DNA of 50,191 nucleotides from Caulobacteraceae bacterium (GTDB lineage Bacteria > Pseudomonadota > Alphaproteobacteria > Caulobacterales > Caulobacteraceae), in contig PLSW01000181.1 of assembly GCA_003165275.1 (NCBI GenBank), positions 1 through 50,191 on the forward strand, read 5' to 3'. The notes beneath the pieces are model-generated. The model was not told where the DNA came from and made no database searches. It saw nothing but the letters and a program-made list of their open reading frames with translations. The translations under genes and the position numbers were made by a program. Shown one piece after another: positions 35,991 through 45,229 of this stretch (position 1 is the stretch's first letter; the number at the start of each line of letters is the position of its first letter).

Positions 35991-38426
35991 CTAGAAGCTG
36001 GCGCTCAACTCAAGCGACAGGGTACGCGGGCGCAACGGCGTCACCTGGCGGGTTGTGCGCACCGTGAACGGATTGCCGTAGCCGAAGGTGTTAGCCCTTT
36101 CGTCGGTGGGGTTGTCCACCGCCAGGGTCCAGCGCAAATGGGCCCCGGCAAAGCTCGCCGCTATTCGCGCCGCCGTATAGTCGCCCATGTTCGCCGCCCG
36201 CACCTGGTCCAGGATAAGCTGCGACTGACCGATATAGTTAAGGCGCCCGTCCAGGGTGATGCTGCGGTCCCGCGGCAGGCGCCAGGCGTAGTGGCCGCTC
36301 ACCCCGATGGCGAAATCCGGCACCGCCGCCAGGCTGAAGTCGGCGAAGGGGGGCAGAGACGGATTGGCCTTGGTCAATTCCGGAGCGTTGAACAGAACCT
36401 GCCCATCGAGATCCAGGTCGCCCAGCCGGTAACGGCCCTCGGCCTCGACGCCGCTGTTCACCCCCGCGCCGATGTTGGCCGTGAAGGGCAAGCCTGACGG
36501 CAGCAACTGGTCGCTTTGGATGTCTTTCCAGAAGGTGCGGAAGGCCGCCACCCGCAGGCGCCAGCGGCCATCGTCGTCGCTGAGCTTCGCGCCGGTCTCC
36601 AGGCTCCAGAGTTCGTCGCCGTCGTAGCGGCGGGAGGGTTCGGCGCCGCCGGGGCCGCTGAAGACCTGCGACGCGGGGCTGGTGGTGTTGAACCCGCCGG
36701 CGCGATAGCCCTCCGCCGCCTGGGCGTAGACAAGGATACGATCGGACAGCGCATAGGCGAGGACGGCCTTGGGCGTGAAGTTCTGCTGCTGACGATTCCC
36801 GACAAAACTGACCTGGGGCTGGCCCAGCGCGCTGTCCTGCGCCCAGACGCGGGTGCGAAAGCTGGACAGCCGCCCGCCGACGGTCAGGCTGATCGCCGTG
36901 TTCAGCGGAACCGTCACCTCGCCATAGGCGGCCAGTTCATCGAACTGGTCGTGCCGCGTCTCGTTGAAGGCGATCACCGGCGCGCCGCCCAGGGCGGTCA
37001 GGGTGGATTGGGTGGACTGGCGCGTATAGGCGCTGAAGACGCCGACCAGCCATTTGGCGCCGTCACCCGCCGCGGACGCGAGGGTGGTGTCGGCGACGAT
37101 CGTGTCGATGTGGCGCTGGTCGTCGAAGGCCGCCGGCGTCGACGGGGTGGGAACCGGCGGCGCTGTCGAGGCGTCATACCGGCTGGTGAGCCCGTGACGA
37201 ACGACCGCGATGCTGGAGCGCCATTCCCCCCAGCCCAGATTACCGGTCAGACCCAGGTTGGCGGCGCTGAAGTCGTTGTCGTGGGGCTCGCGCAGCTGAT
37301 TGCTGCGGGTGAACGGCGGCAGATTCGCCAGGGCGTACTGGGTGTCGCTGTCGTTGACGCCCTGGCTGATGACGCCCGCCGTCAGCCGCCACCGCGGGTC
37401 CAGGTCGAGCCGCACGGCCAGACGGCCGCCGCTGCGCTGGGTCTGGTTGATGTTGCTGAGACCGAGCCCGACATCGTTGATGTAGCCGCCTTGGATCTCG
37501 CGGTAGACCACAAGGCGCGCCGCGCCGCGGCCGCCCAGAAAGGGCGCGTTGATCATCGCGTCGATGGACTGCGAACCGGCGCCGCGGGACGCCGTCGCGC
37601 CCATGGCGGTGACCGAGGCCGCGATCCGCGCGGGGTCGGGCGGGGCGGTCACGGCCTGAACGATCCCGCCGAGCGAGCCCGCGCCATAAAGCGTGCCCTG
37701 AGGCCCGCGCAGGACCTCGACATGGTCGATGTCTGACAGGCGCAGATCCGGATTGGGCGCGTTGTAGGTCAGCCGCACGTCGTCGAGATAGAGCCCGACG
37801 ATGGACTCGGTCTGGCCGGTGAGCGGTCCGTCGGACAGTCCCCGCAACAACACCTTGTCCCGCCCGACGCCGAGGTTGGTCACGGTCATCGCGGGTGTCA
37901 GCAGCGCGAGCCCGGCGGTGTCCTGGACGCCTTGCTGGCCGAGTTCCGACCGATCGAGAACGCTGAGCCCATAGGCGAGGCGGTCCGCCATGGCGCCGTG
38001 ACGGCCGGCGACAATCAGCACTGAAGTCGCCTCACGCTCGGACTGCGCGATTTCAGGGGTTTGCGGTCGCCGCTGGGGGCGCGGTGCCGATCGGACGATT
38101 TCAATCGCTTCCGGATCGAGCGACCGATAGCTGCAGCCGGTGCCGGCCAACAGCCGGTCGAGGGCGTCCTTCATCGTCATCCGGCCGCTGATCGCGTGGC
38201 GCTGAGGCGCGCAATGGCCGACCGCCTCCATGCCGATGGAAACTTTCGCCGTGACCGCGATCTTGACGAGGGCCGTCGACAGGTCCGTCGGCGGGATGTT
38301 GAAGTCGAAGCGCGCCTCGTCCGCGGAGGCGGGACTCGCTGCCGCGAGACAGATCACGCCTATGGCCGCCACGGCCCGCCGCCATCCCTTGCGCGGCCGC
38401 CTCCTTTGCACGATCGCTAACGCCAT
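35991..38426 (-). CDS. TonB-dependent receptor with N-terminal STN signalling domain (FecA-like)
   Basis: STN region ARFDFNIPPTDLSTALVKIAVTAKV...DALDRLLAGTGCSYR; plug and barrel. Confidence 0.92.
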   Translation of the reverse strand: MALAIVQRRRPRKGWRRAVAAIGVICLAAASPASADEARFDFNIPPTDLSTALVKIAVTAKVSIGMEAVGHCAPQRHAISGRMTMKDALDRLLAGTGCSYRSLDPEAIEIVRSAPRPQRRPQTPEIAQSEREATSVLIVAGRHGAMADRLAYGLSVLDRSELGQQGVQDTAGLALLTPAMTVTNLGVGRDKVLLRGLSDGPLTGQTESIVGLYLDDVRLTYNAPNPDLRLSDIDHVEVLRGPQGTLYGAGSLGGIVQAVTAPPDPARIAASVTAMGATASRGAGSQSIDAMINAPFLGGRGAARLVVYREIQGGYINDVGLGLSNINQTQRSGGRLAVRLDLDPRWRLTAGVISQGVNDSDTQYALANLPPFTRSNQLREPHDNDFSAANLGLTGNLGWGEWRSSIAVVRHGLTSRYDASTAPPVPTPSTPAAFDDQRHIDTIVADTTLASAAGDGAKWLVGVFSAYTRQSTQSTLTALGGAPVIAFNETRHDQFDELAAYGEVTVPLNTAISLTVGGRLSSFRTRVWAQDSALGQPQVSFVGNRQQQNFTPKAVLAYALSDRILVYAQAAEGYRAGGFNTTSPASQVFSGPGGAEPSRRYDGDELWSLETGAKLSDDDGRWRLRVAAFRTFWKDIQSDQLLPSGLPFTANIGAGVNSGVEAEGRYRLGDLDLDGQVLFNAPELTKANPSLPPFADFSLAAVPDFAIGVSGHYAWRLPRDRSITLDGRLNYIGQSQLILDQVRAANMGDYTAARIAASFAGAHLRWTLAVDNPTDERANTFGYGNPFTVRTTRQVTPLRPRTLSLELSASF

Positions 38427-38430
38427 CTGG

Positions 38431-39444
38431 CTAGTCTAGGACAATTCCTGTGCGGCTACGCTCGATATGTAGCGACAGAAAGGCGGCCAGGCGTCGCACG
38501 GTGTCGTTTTCGTCGCCGATCATCAACACGCCGGTGAAGCGCCGTTTGGCGGCTCGCTCCGATAACCGGATGGGCGTCGAAAACCGCCGGTTCAGGTAGG
38601 CGACGAGCTCCGGCAAGGGCTGGTCGTTGCAGACCAGCCGCCCCTGGGTCCAGGCGAACGCCAGATCCGGGTCGACCGCCCGCGTCACCGAGGTCGCGGC
38701 GCCTTCGTCGTGGGCGAGAGACTCGCCCCGGACCAGGCGGGCGATTGGCTTCCCGCCCAGAGCCGGTTGTCGGACCTCGACGACGCCTCGCCGGACGGAA
38801 ATGACGATGGCCCGCCCAAAATGGCTGATGTCGAACTCTGTGCCGACAACCCGAACCCTTTGATCGCCCACTGCGATGACGAACGGACGACGAACGTCCT
38901 TGGCGACATCGAAGCTTGCCTGCCCCTCGCCGAGGGAGACCTGACGGGCGCGCCAGCCAAGCCTCACCGATAGGGAGGACGCCGAGTCCAGCGTGATGTG
39001 CGTGCCATCGGCAAGGGCCACTTGCAAGGTCTGCCCGCGCTCCGTCCGGTAGTCCTGCGGCGTCCCCCGATACGAGGTCCACACCAACGGCCCCGCCACG
39101 ACCGCGGCGACCAGGCAAGCCGCAGCGGCTGCAGCCCACATAGGCTTGGTAGGTCGCGGTGATCGCGGGCGGAACGGAACAACCGTCGTCCCGGTGGCCT
39201 GAAGCGCGGCGCGGATAGCCCACGCCTGCTCGTCGAGGTCAGCCGCCAAGGCCTCCGCCCGCTCGAAGGCGGCCAGACGGGACTGCGACCCCTCAAGCCA
39301 GGCCGCCAGGGCGGCCCAATCGTCGGCGGTGGCGGCGTCGGACTGCACGCGGACCAGCCAGCCGATCGCCTGGTCGTCCAGGGCGCCTTGCGCGTCGCTG
39401 CCTGTCCCGACGCCCATGTCAGCGCCACCCTCCTCGGTGTTCAT
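38431..39444 (-). CDS. FecR family anti-sigma factor
   Basis: DUF4880-type N-terminus; YRTERGQTLQVALADGTHITLDSASSLSVR; C-terminal LSLHIERS. Confidence 0.92.
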   Translation of the reverse strand: MNTEEGGADMGVGTGSDAQGALDDQAIGWLVRVQSDAATADDWAALAAWLEGSQSRLAAFERAEALAADLDEQAWAIRAALQATGTTVVPFRPRSPRPTKPMWAAAAAACLVAAVVAGPLVWTSYRGTPQDYRTERGQTLQVALADGTHITLDSASSLSVRLGWRARQVSLGEGQASFDVAKDVRRPFVIAVGDQRVRVVGTEFDISHFGRAIVISVRRGVVEVRQPALGGKPIARLVRGESLAHDEGAATSVTRAVDPDLAFAWTQGRLVCNDQPLPELVAYLNRRFSTPIRLSERAAKRRFTGVLMIGDENDTVRRLAAFLSLHIERSRTGIVLD

Positions 39445-39514
39445 CCGTCGCTCGCCTCATTGACGCCACGATTGCGAACGCGCCTCAACCGCGCCGGCGG
39501 GCTTGCCACGGCGA

Positions 39515-40132
39515 TCATCGACCAACCCGCGCGATAATGTGTTTGAGGGCGGCCATCATGTATTTCTCGACGCTTGATCGGGAGACCCCCATGGCTGCCG
39601 CCGTTTCCCCGTGGCTGAGGCCTTCCAGCTTGTGCAGGCGAAAGGCCTCCTGAACGGCGGGGGGCAGTTCGCGCACGGCGGTCACCACCTGGCCCAGTCG
39701 CTGGCGGGCCGCGGCGGCGTCGTCCGCGGCCGGCTCGTCCGCGGCGGTTTCCCCGCCCGGCGGCCCGCCGTGCACCTCGTTCCAGGCCGTCGCCCGCCGC
39801 TGCACGCGGCGCTCCATCTTGATGCGGTCGAGCAACAGGTTCGAACCGACCCGATAGAGATAGGCGACCGGATTATCGATCACCTCCGGCCCGCGGCGCG
39901 CGATCTTGAGGTAGATTTCCTGGACCAGGTCCTGCGCCGCCGCCTCCGATCGCAGGCGGATCCTGAAATAGCGCTCCAGGTCGGCCCGCCGCTCCAGATA
40001 GGCGGCGTAGAGGGGGTCCGAAGCGCTGTCGTCGTCCAAAGCTGCGACCTGAGTCTCCGGTGGTCCAGGCCCAGGCCCGAACAGCGCCAATCCGTTCGCG
40101 CGCAATCTTTCCCACAACCCGTCCAGACGCAA
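39515..40132 (-). CDS. ECF RNA polymerase sigma factor (FecI-like)
   Basis: Region 2 AQDLVQEIYLKIAR; region 4 LSHGETAAAMGVSRSSVEKYM. Confidence 0.92.
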   Translation of the reverse strand: MRLDGLWERLRANGLALFGPGPGPPETQVAALDDDSASDPLYAAYLERRADLERYFRIRLRSEAAAQDLVQEIYLKIARRGPEVIDNPVAYLYRVGSNLLLDRIKMERRVQRRATAWNEVHGGPPGGETAADEPAADDAAAARQRLGQVVTAVRELPPAVQEAFRLHKLEGLSHGETAAAMGVSRSSVEKYMMAALKHIIARVGR

Positions 40133-40174
40133 TGCGAAAGCCGTTGAGGCGGTCTGGAGACGCCGTCGTCATGG

Positions 40175-40909
40175 TTGTTGACGGGCGGGGCGGCCTGGGC
40201 ACGGGAGCTTAGATTGTTTCAAGGTGTGTTGAAGCACGGCGACCCGACGGCCGCCGTCGCAAGACCGGACTACCATCGTCTCGCCCGACTTGTCCCCGCA
40301 CGGCGGACCCGTCTCAGACTGCATCCCCATGACGGGCCTGGGCGGCGGGAGGTCGAGGCCTATGTCGGGGCCGCCTACGCCCGGGCCTTCGGCGGCCGCA
40401 TCCGCAACCACTATCCCACGCTGATGAGCGTTGAGGACTTGGATGGCCAGATACTCGCTGCGGCGGGTTACAGGCTGGCGGGCGACGACACATTGTTTCT
40501 TGAGGCCTACCTCGACAGGCCGATCGAGACCGTCGTCGCCGATCGCCTGCAGGCGCCGGTGTTCCGCCGTCAGATCGCCGAAATCGGCAACCTGGCCTCC
40601 GATTGCCGCGGGGCGTCTCTGTTCCTCTACCTCGCGATGGGCCGCAGACTGCAGCGCAAGGGTTGCGCCTACGCCGTCGCCACGGCCACGGTCCAACTGC
40701 GGCGACGCTTTGCTCGCCTGGGATTTCCGACCGCCGCCCTGGCGCCGGCGGAGGCCTGGCGCCTCGGCGCCACGGCCGCCGACTGGGGCCGCTACTATGA
40801 CCATGGGCCCGAGGTGCGGGTCGGCGTCATCGATCCGGCGCTGCGACCGCTGGCCCGCGCCCTCGACGAGCCCTCCAGCGCCAATGACGCAGCGGCGGCT
40901 TTGTCATGA
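40175..40909 (+). CDS. Thermostable hemolysin (T_hemolysin) family protein, GNAT-like fold predicted (start uncertain)
   Basis: YARAFGGRIRNHYPTLMSVEDLDGQILAAAGYRLAGDDTLFLEAYLDRPIE...EIGNLASDCRGASLFLYLAM. Confidence 0.8.
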   Translation: MLTGGAAWARELRLFQGVLKHGDPTAAVARPDYHRLARLVPARRTRLRLHPHDGPGRREVEAYVGAAYARAFGGRIRNHYPTLMSVEDLDGQILAAAGYRLAGDDTLFLEAYLDRPIETVVADRLQAPVFRRQIAEIGNLASDCRGASLFLYLAMGRRLQRKGCAYAVATATVQLRRRFARLGFPTAALAPAEAWRLGATAADWGRYYDHGPEVRVGVIDPALRPLARALDEPSSANDAAAALS

Positions 40910-42354
40910 GCCGGGTCCTGGCCGCCATCAAGGCGAAGGCGGCGGCTTCGCCGACCGCCCCGGCGCTGAGCAATGAAGGGCGCAACTGGTCCTACGCCGA
41001 TCTCGACGCCGAGATCGATCGCGCCGCCGACGCCCTGGCGCGGTTCGCGCCGAACGCCCGAACCGTCGCACCGGTCGCCGTTCGGCTCGACAATGGCCCG
41101 GCCTGGGTGATCCTGGACCTGGCGCTGGTCCGATTGGGCTGGCCGAGCCTGCCGATCCCCGGCTTCTTCACCGCCGACCAGTGCGCGCATGCGCTTAGCG
41201 ACGCCGGCGCGGGACTGTTGATCGCCGCGGAGCCCGGCGCCCCCGACCTGACCATCGCCGGCCTGGCGCTTTCGGTGACCCCCATAAATCTTCCGCCGGT
41301 CAGCCTGCCGCCCTGCACCGCCAAGATCACCTACACCTCCGGCTCCACGGGCCGACCCAAGGGCGTCTGTCTGTCGCAGGATCAGATGGAGGCGGTGGCG
41401 GCGTCGATCGTCGAGGTGATCGGCGCCGACTACGGCGGCCGGCACCTGCCGCTGCTGCCCCTCGCCGTGCTGCTCGAAAATGTCGCCGGCCTCTACGCCA
41501 GCCTTCTGGCCGGCGGCGAGTATCATGCGCTTGCCCAGGCGGACGTCGGCCTCGGCGATCCGTTCAAGCCGGACCTCAAGCAACTGGCGTCGGCCATCGC
41601 GGGCTCCGGCGCGACCAGCCTGATCCTCGTGCCCGAACTGCTGCGGGCGATCCTGATGCTGATGGCCTTTACCGGGCGGCGGTTTCCCAATCTGAACCTG
41701 GTCGCGGTGGGCGGCGCGAAGGTCGCCGAGGAACTCCTGCGCCAAGCCGACGCCGTGGGCTTGCCCGTCTACGAAGGCTATGGGCTCAGCGAATGCGCCT
41801 CGGTGGTGGCCCTGAATACGCCGACCGCCCGGAAGACCGGCGCAGTCGGCCGGCCGCTTCCCCACGTGGACGTGTCGATCTCGCCGGAGGGCGAGGTGGT
41901 CGTCGGCCCGGCGCCCTTCCTCGGCTATGCCGGCGGGGCGCTCTGCGGCGGCCCCTGGCGAACCGGCGATCTCGGCCGGATGGACGCAGGCGGCTTCCTG
42001 TTCGTCGATGGCCGCCGGGACAGCCTCATCATCACCGCCTTCGGCCGCAACATCTCGCCGGAATGGGTCGAGAGCGAGTTGCTGGCGCAGCCCCAGATCC
42101 GCCAGGCCATCGTATTCGATGATGGCGCACACGGCCTCGCCGCCCTGATCGTGCCCCTGGTCGCCGATCTTGACGACATCGCGATTGGCGCCGCGGTGGA
42201 TCGCGCCAATCTGCGGCTGCCCGCCTACGCCCAGGTGGCGCGGTGGCATGGGCGCGGGCCACTCGAGCCCGCCCTCGGGGAGGTCACCGGCAATGGCCGG
42301 CCCCGCCGCGCCGCCGTCATCGCCATCCACCGCCTCGTCGAAGCCGCAGAGTAG
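40906..42354 (+). CDS. ANL-superfamily AMP-dependent acyl ligase
   Basis: ITYTSGSTGRPKGV, YGLSECASVV, WRTGDLGRMD; ATGA overlap with upstream gene. Confidence 0.9.
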   Translation: MSRVLAAIKAKAAASPTAPALSNEGRNWSYADLDAEIDRAADALARFAPNARTVAPVAVRLDNGPAWVILDLALVRLGWPSLPIPGFFTADQCAHALSDAGAGLLIAAEPGAPDLTIAGLALSVTPINLPPVSLPPCTAKITYTSGSTGRPKGVCLSQDQMEAVAASIVEVIGADYGGRHLPLLPLAVLLENVAGLYASLLAGGEYHALAQADVGLGDPFKPDLKQLASAIAGSGATSLILVPELLRAILMLMAFTGRRFPNLNLVAVGGAKVAEELLRQADAVGLPVYEGYGLSECASVVALNTPTARKTGAVGRPLPHVDVSISPEGEVVVGPAPFLGYAGGALCGGPWRTGDLGRMDAGGFLFVDGRRDSLIITAFGRNISPEWVESELLAQPQIRQAIVFDDGAHGLAALIVPLVADLDDIAIGAAVDRANLRLPAYAQVARWHGRGPLEPALGEVTGNGRPRRAAVIAIHRLVEAAE

Positions 42355-42364
42355 GAGCGCGCCC

Positions 42365-43036
42365 ATGAGTTTTTTTGAACGCCTGATCGCTGAAACCACG
42401 GAGGGACGCCTCGCCCTGGCCGCAGTCCCCCAGATCCGGGACGGCCTCACCGGTCACATCTCCCGCGAGACTTACGTCGCCTACCTGACCGAGGCCTTTC
42501 ACCATGTGAGCCATACCGTTCCACTGATGACCGCGGCCCGCCAACGTTTGGACAACGCCCACGCCCGGTTCAGGACCGCCCTCGACGCCTACATCGACGA
42601 GGAAACCGGCCACGAAAGCTGGATCCTGAACGATATCGAAAACACCGGCGGCGACCGCCTCGCCGTGGTCGCCGGCGCGCCGCGGCCCGCCACGCGCCGG
42701 ATGGTGGACTACGTCTACGACTATATCGCCCGGCGAAATCCGATGGGTTTCTTCGGCATGGTCCTGGTGCTGGAGGGAACCAGCGTCAGCCTGGCCACCC
42801 AGGGCGCGGGGGCGGTGGCTGAAAGCCTCGGGCTCGGGCCCAACTGTATGTCGTACCTGACCTCGCACGGGGCCCTGGACCGCGACCATCTGGCCTTCTT
42901 TCAACGGCTGATGAACGAGGTTGATGATCTGGATGACCAGGCGGCGATCATCGAGGTCGCCCAGGCGGTCTTCCTGCTGTTCGCGGATGTGTTCCGCTCC
43001 ATCCCCCATACGACGGACGCGGCGCATGTCGTTTGA
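42365..43036 (+). CDS. Iron-containing redox enzyme / heme-oxygenase-like diiron oxidase (HDO) family protein
   Basis: TenA/HDO-like helices; TEAFHH, EETGH (E-x2-H), VLEGTS, SHGALDRDH (H-x3-D-x2-H). Confidence 0.8.
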   Translation: MSFFERLIAETTEGRLALAAVPQIRDGLTGHISRETYVAYLTEAFHHVSHTVPLMTAARQRLDNAHARFRTALDAYIDEETGHESWILNDIENTGGDRLAVVAGAPRPATRRMVDYVYDYIARRNPMGFFGMVLVLEGTSVSLATQGAGAVAESLGLGPNCMSYLTSHGALDRDHLAFFQRLMNEVDDLDDQAAIIEVAQAVFLLFADVFRSIPHTTDAAHVV

Positions 43037-43781
43037 GGGGAAGGAGATTCTGCTCACCGGCGGCGCGGGCGGCCTCGGCGCGCTGATCGCGGCCGAGCTC
43101 TTGGCCGAGGGCGCGAGGGTCACGGTCATCGACCGGGCGTTGCCGGACCGCTGCAGCGACTACTGGCGGCACGACCTGTCGACGCTGGACGGTCTCGACG
43201 CCGCCGCCGCGGCCGTCGCCCAGCGCCGATGGGACGTGCTGATCAACCTGGCCGGGGTGCTGCACTTCGGACCGGTGGAGCGCCAGTCGGGGGCCCAGAC
43301 CATCTCAGGCTACATGGTCAATCTGATCGCCCCGGTTCGTCTGGCGCAGGCGGCGCTGCCGCTGATGAAGGCGGCGGGCGCCGGCCACATCGTCAACGTC
43401 GGATCGGTGTTCGGTTCGATCAACTTCGCCCACTTCGCCACCTATTCCAGCGCCAAAGCGGGCCTTCGCGGATTCAGCCAGGCCCTGCGGCGGGAGCTGG
43501 CGGGGGGCGGCATCGACGTCACCTATGTCGCGCCGCGGGCGGTGCGCACGGCGCTCAACACCCCGACGGTGCTGGAGTTCGCCCGGCTGACAGGCATGGT
43601 CATGGATCCCCCGGATCGCATCGCGGCAAAAATCGTCACGGCGATCCGCCAGCGGAAGGCCGAGGCCTATCTTGGTTTTCCGGAAAGCGCCTTTGTTCGG
43701 CTGAACGCGCTCCTGCCGGGCGTCGTCGACCGCGCCCTGTTCGCCAATGACCGCAAGGCCGCCCGGCTGTTCGCCACTTGA
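43026..43781 (+). CDS. Short-chain dehydrogenase/reductase
   Basis: TGGAGGLGALIA, NLAGV, Ser of VGSVFG, YSSAK; start overlaps the HDO stop. Confidence 0.92.
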   Translation: MSFEGKEILLTGGAGGLGALIAAELLAEGARVTVIDRALPDRCSDYWRHDLSTLDGLDAAAAAVAQRRWDVLINLAGVLHFGPVERQSGAQTISGYMVNLIAPVRLAQAALPLMKAAGAGHIVNVGSVFGSINFAHFATYSSAKAGLRGFSQALRRELAGGGIDVTYVAPRAVRTALNTPTVLEFARLTGMVMDPPDRIAAKIVTAIRQRKAEAYLGFPESAFVRLNALLPGVVDRALFANDRKAARLFAT

Positions 43782-43884
43782 GCGGACAGGGTCGTGAGCA
43801 GGCGCGAGCGGGAGGCCGGCAGGTCGTCAGCTGCGGGGACTGCTCCACAACGAACCACGAGCATCTCAGATTTGGAGAAGATGG

Positions 43885-44547
43885 ATGTCCCTACGAGCGA
43901 AGGCGCCGCTGATCGCCTTATTGGCCGTCGTCACCCTATTCGGGTCGCGCGCCGGCGCCGTCGACCTTACGGCCATGGATGGCGAAGTGCTTCAGGTCGC
44001 CAATGAATGGGCGCGGATCAAGTACCAGGTCCGCGACAAGAGTGAACAACTGCGCGAGATGGACGCCCTGGCGCGCAAGGCCGGCGCGCTCGCCGGTCGA
44101 TATCCGGGCCAAGCCGCGCCCCTGCTCTGGAAGGGGATCGCCACCAGTGAAGAGGCTGGGATGGCCAGCGTGCTGAAGCAGCTGGGCTACGCTGTCGCCG
44201 CGCGAAAGATTTTCGAACAGTCCGAAGCTACCGAGCCCCGGGGCGCGAACGGCGCGGTGCTGATGAGTCTTGGGGTTCTCTACTACCGCGTGCCGGGTTT
44301 TCCGATGGCGTTCGGCGACGACCGCCTGGCGCGAAAGGATCTGGAGACCGCCCTGGCGATGGATCCCGACGGCCTGGACGCCAACTACTTCTACGGCGAC
44401 TTCCTGGTGAAACAGGGGGAGTTCGCCAAGGCCAAGACGGTGTTAGCCCACGCGTTGCGCGCGCCCCGCAATCCCCAACGCCCCATCTGGGACGCGGGGC
44501 GGCGCGCGGAGGTTCAAGGTCTCCTCGGCAAGATCGATCGGCGATGA
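43885..44547 (+). CDS. Secreted TPR-like protein (TatT-like)
   Basis: Signal peptide; repeat LETALAMDPDGLDANYFYGDFLVKQGEFAKAKTVLAHAL. Confidence 0.65.
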   Translation: MSLRAKAPLIALLAVVTLFGSRAGAVDLTAMDGEVLQVANEWARIKYQVRDKSEQLREMDALARKAGALAGRYPGQAAPLLWKGIATSEEAGMASVLKQLGYAVAARKIFEQSEATEPRGANGAVLMSLGVLYYRVPGFPMAFGDDRLARKDLETALAMDPDGLDANYFYGDFLVKQGEFAKAKTVLAHALRAPRNPQRPIWDAGRRAEVQGLLGKIDRR

Positions 44548-45218
44548 CCGTGCATCGCCATGCCACGGCGGGCGCGCCGCTGAGCGGGGCCTGGCATGTG
44601 ATCGGTCAGCAGCTGCGCAGTCCGCAAGGTCTCGGCGGATGGCTAGCCGGCGTGCTCATGCGTATCGTCAATGACGGTCCAAACCGGCGCGCCGTGAAAG
44701 CCCTGGATATCGGTCCCGGCGATCAGTTGCTGGAACTCGGGTGCGGCCCGGGGCATGCCCTCGCCCTGATGGCTACGGAGGCGTTGGGCGGCACCGTCTA
44801 CGGCCTCGATCGGTCGCTGGTGATGCTGGAACAGGCGTTGCAGCGAAATCGGCGGGCGATCGCCGCCGGCCGCGTTCGCCTCGGAACCGGCTCCTTTGAG
44901 CGTCTGGAATTTCCAACGGGATCGCTCGATGGCGTTCTGGCGGTGAACGTCGCCTACTTCTGGGATGACGCCGGCCGGGTGACCCGGGAGATCCACCGCA
45001 TCCTGCGGCCCGGCGGCCGGATTTCGATCTACGTCACGGACGCATCAGCGATGCGCCGCTGGCCCTTCGCCGGCCCCGCGACTCATCGGCTCATCGACGC
45101 CCAGGCCCTTGAACGCATGCTGCTGGAGGGTGGGTTTGAACCCGGTCAGGTTTCCGTGCGCTCGATAATGCTCACCGGCGGTGTCGCCGGCCTCATCGCC
45201 GTCGCGACGCGGACCTGA
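44544..45218 (+). CDS. Class I SAM-dependent methyltransferase
   Basis: LLELGCGPGHALALMA; ATGA overlap with the upstream gene. Confidence 0.9.
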   Translation: MTVHRHATAGAPLSGAWHVIGQQLRSPQGLGGWLAGVLMRIVNDGPNRRAVKALDIGPGDQLLELGCGPGHALALMATEALGGTVYGLDRSLVMLEQALQRNRRAIAAGRVRLGTGSFERLEFPTGSLDGVLAVNVAYFWDDAGRVTREIHRILRPGGRISIYVTDASAMRRWPFAGPATHRLIDAQALERMLLEGGFEPGQVSVRSIMLTGGVAGLIAVATRT

Positions 45219-45229
45219 CGGGCGCGGCC

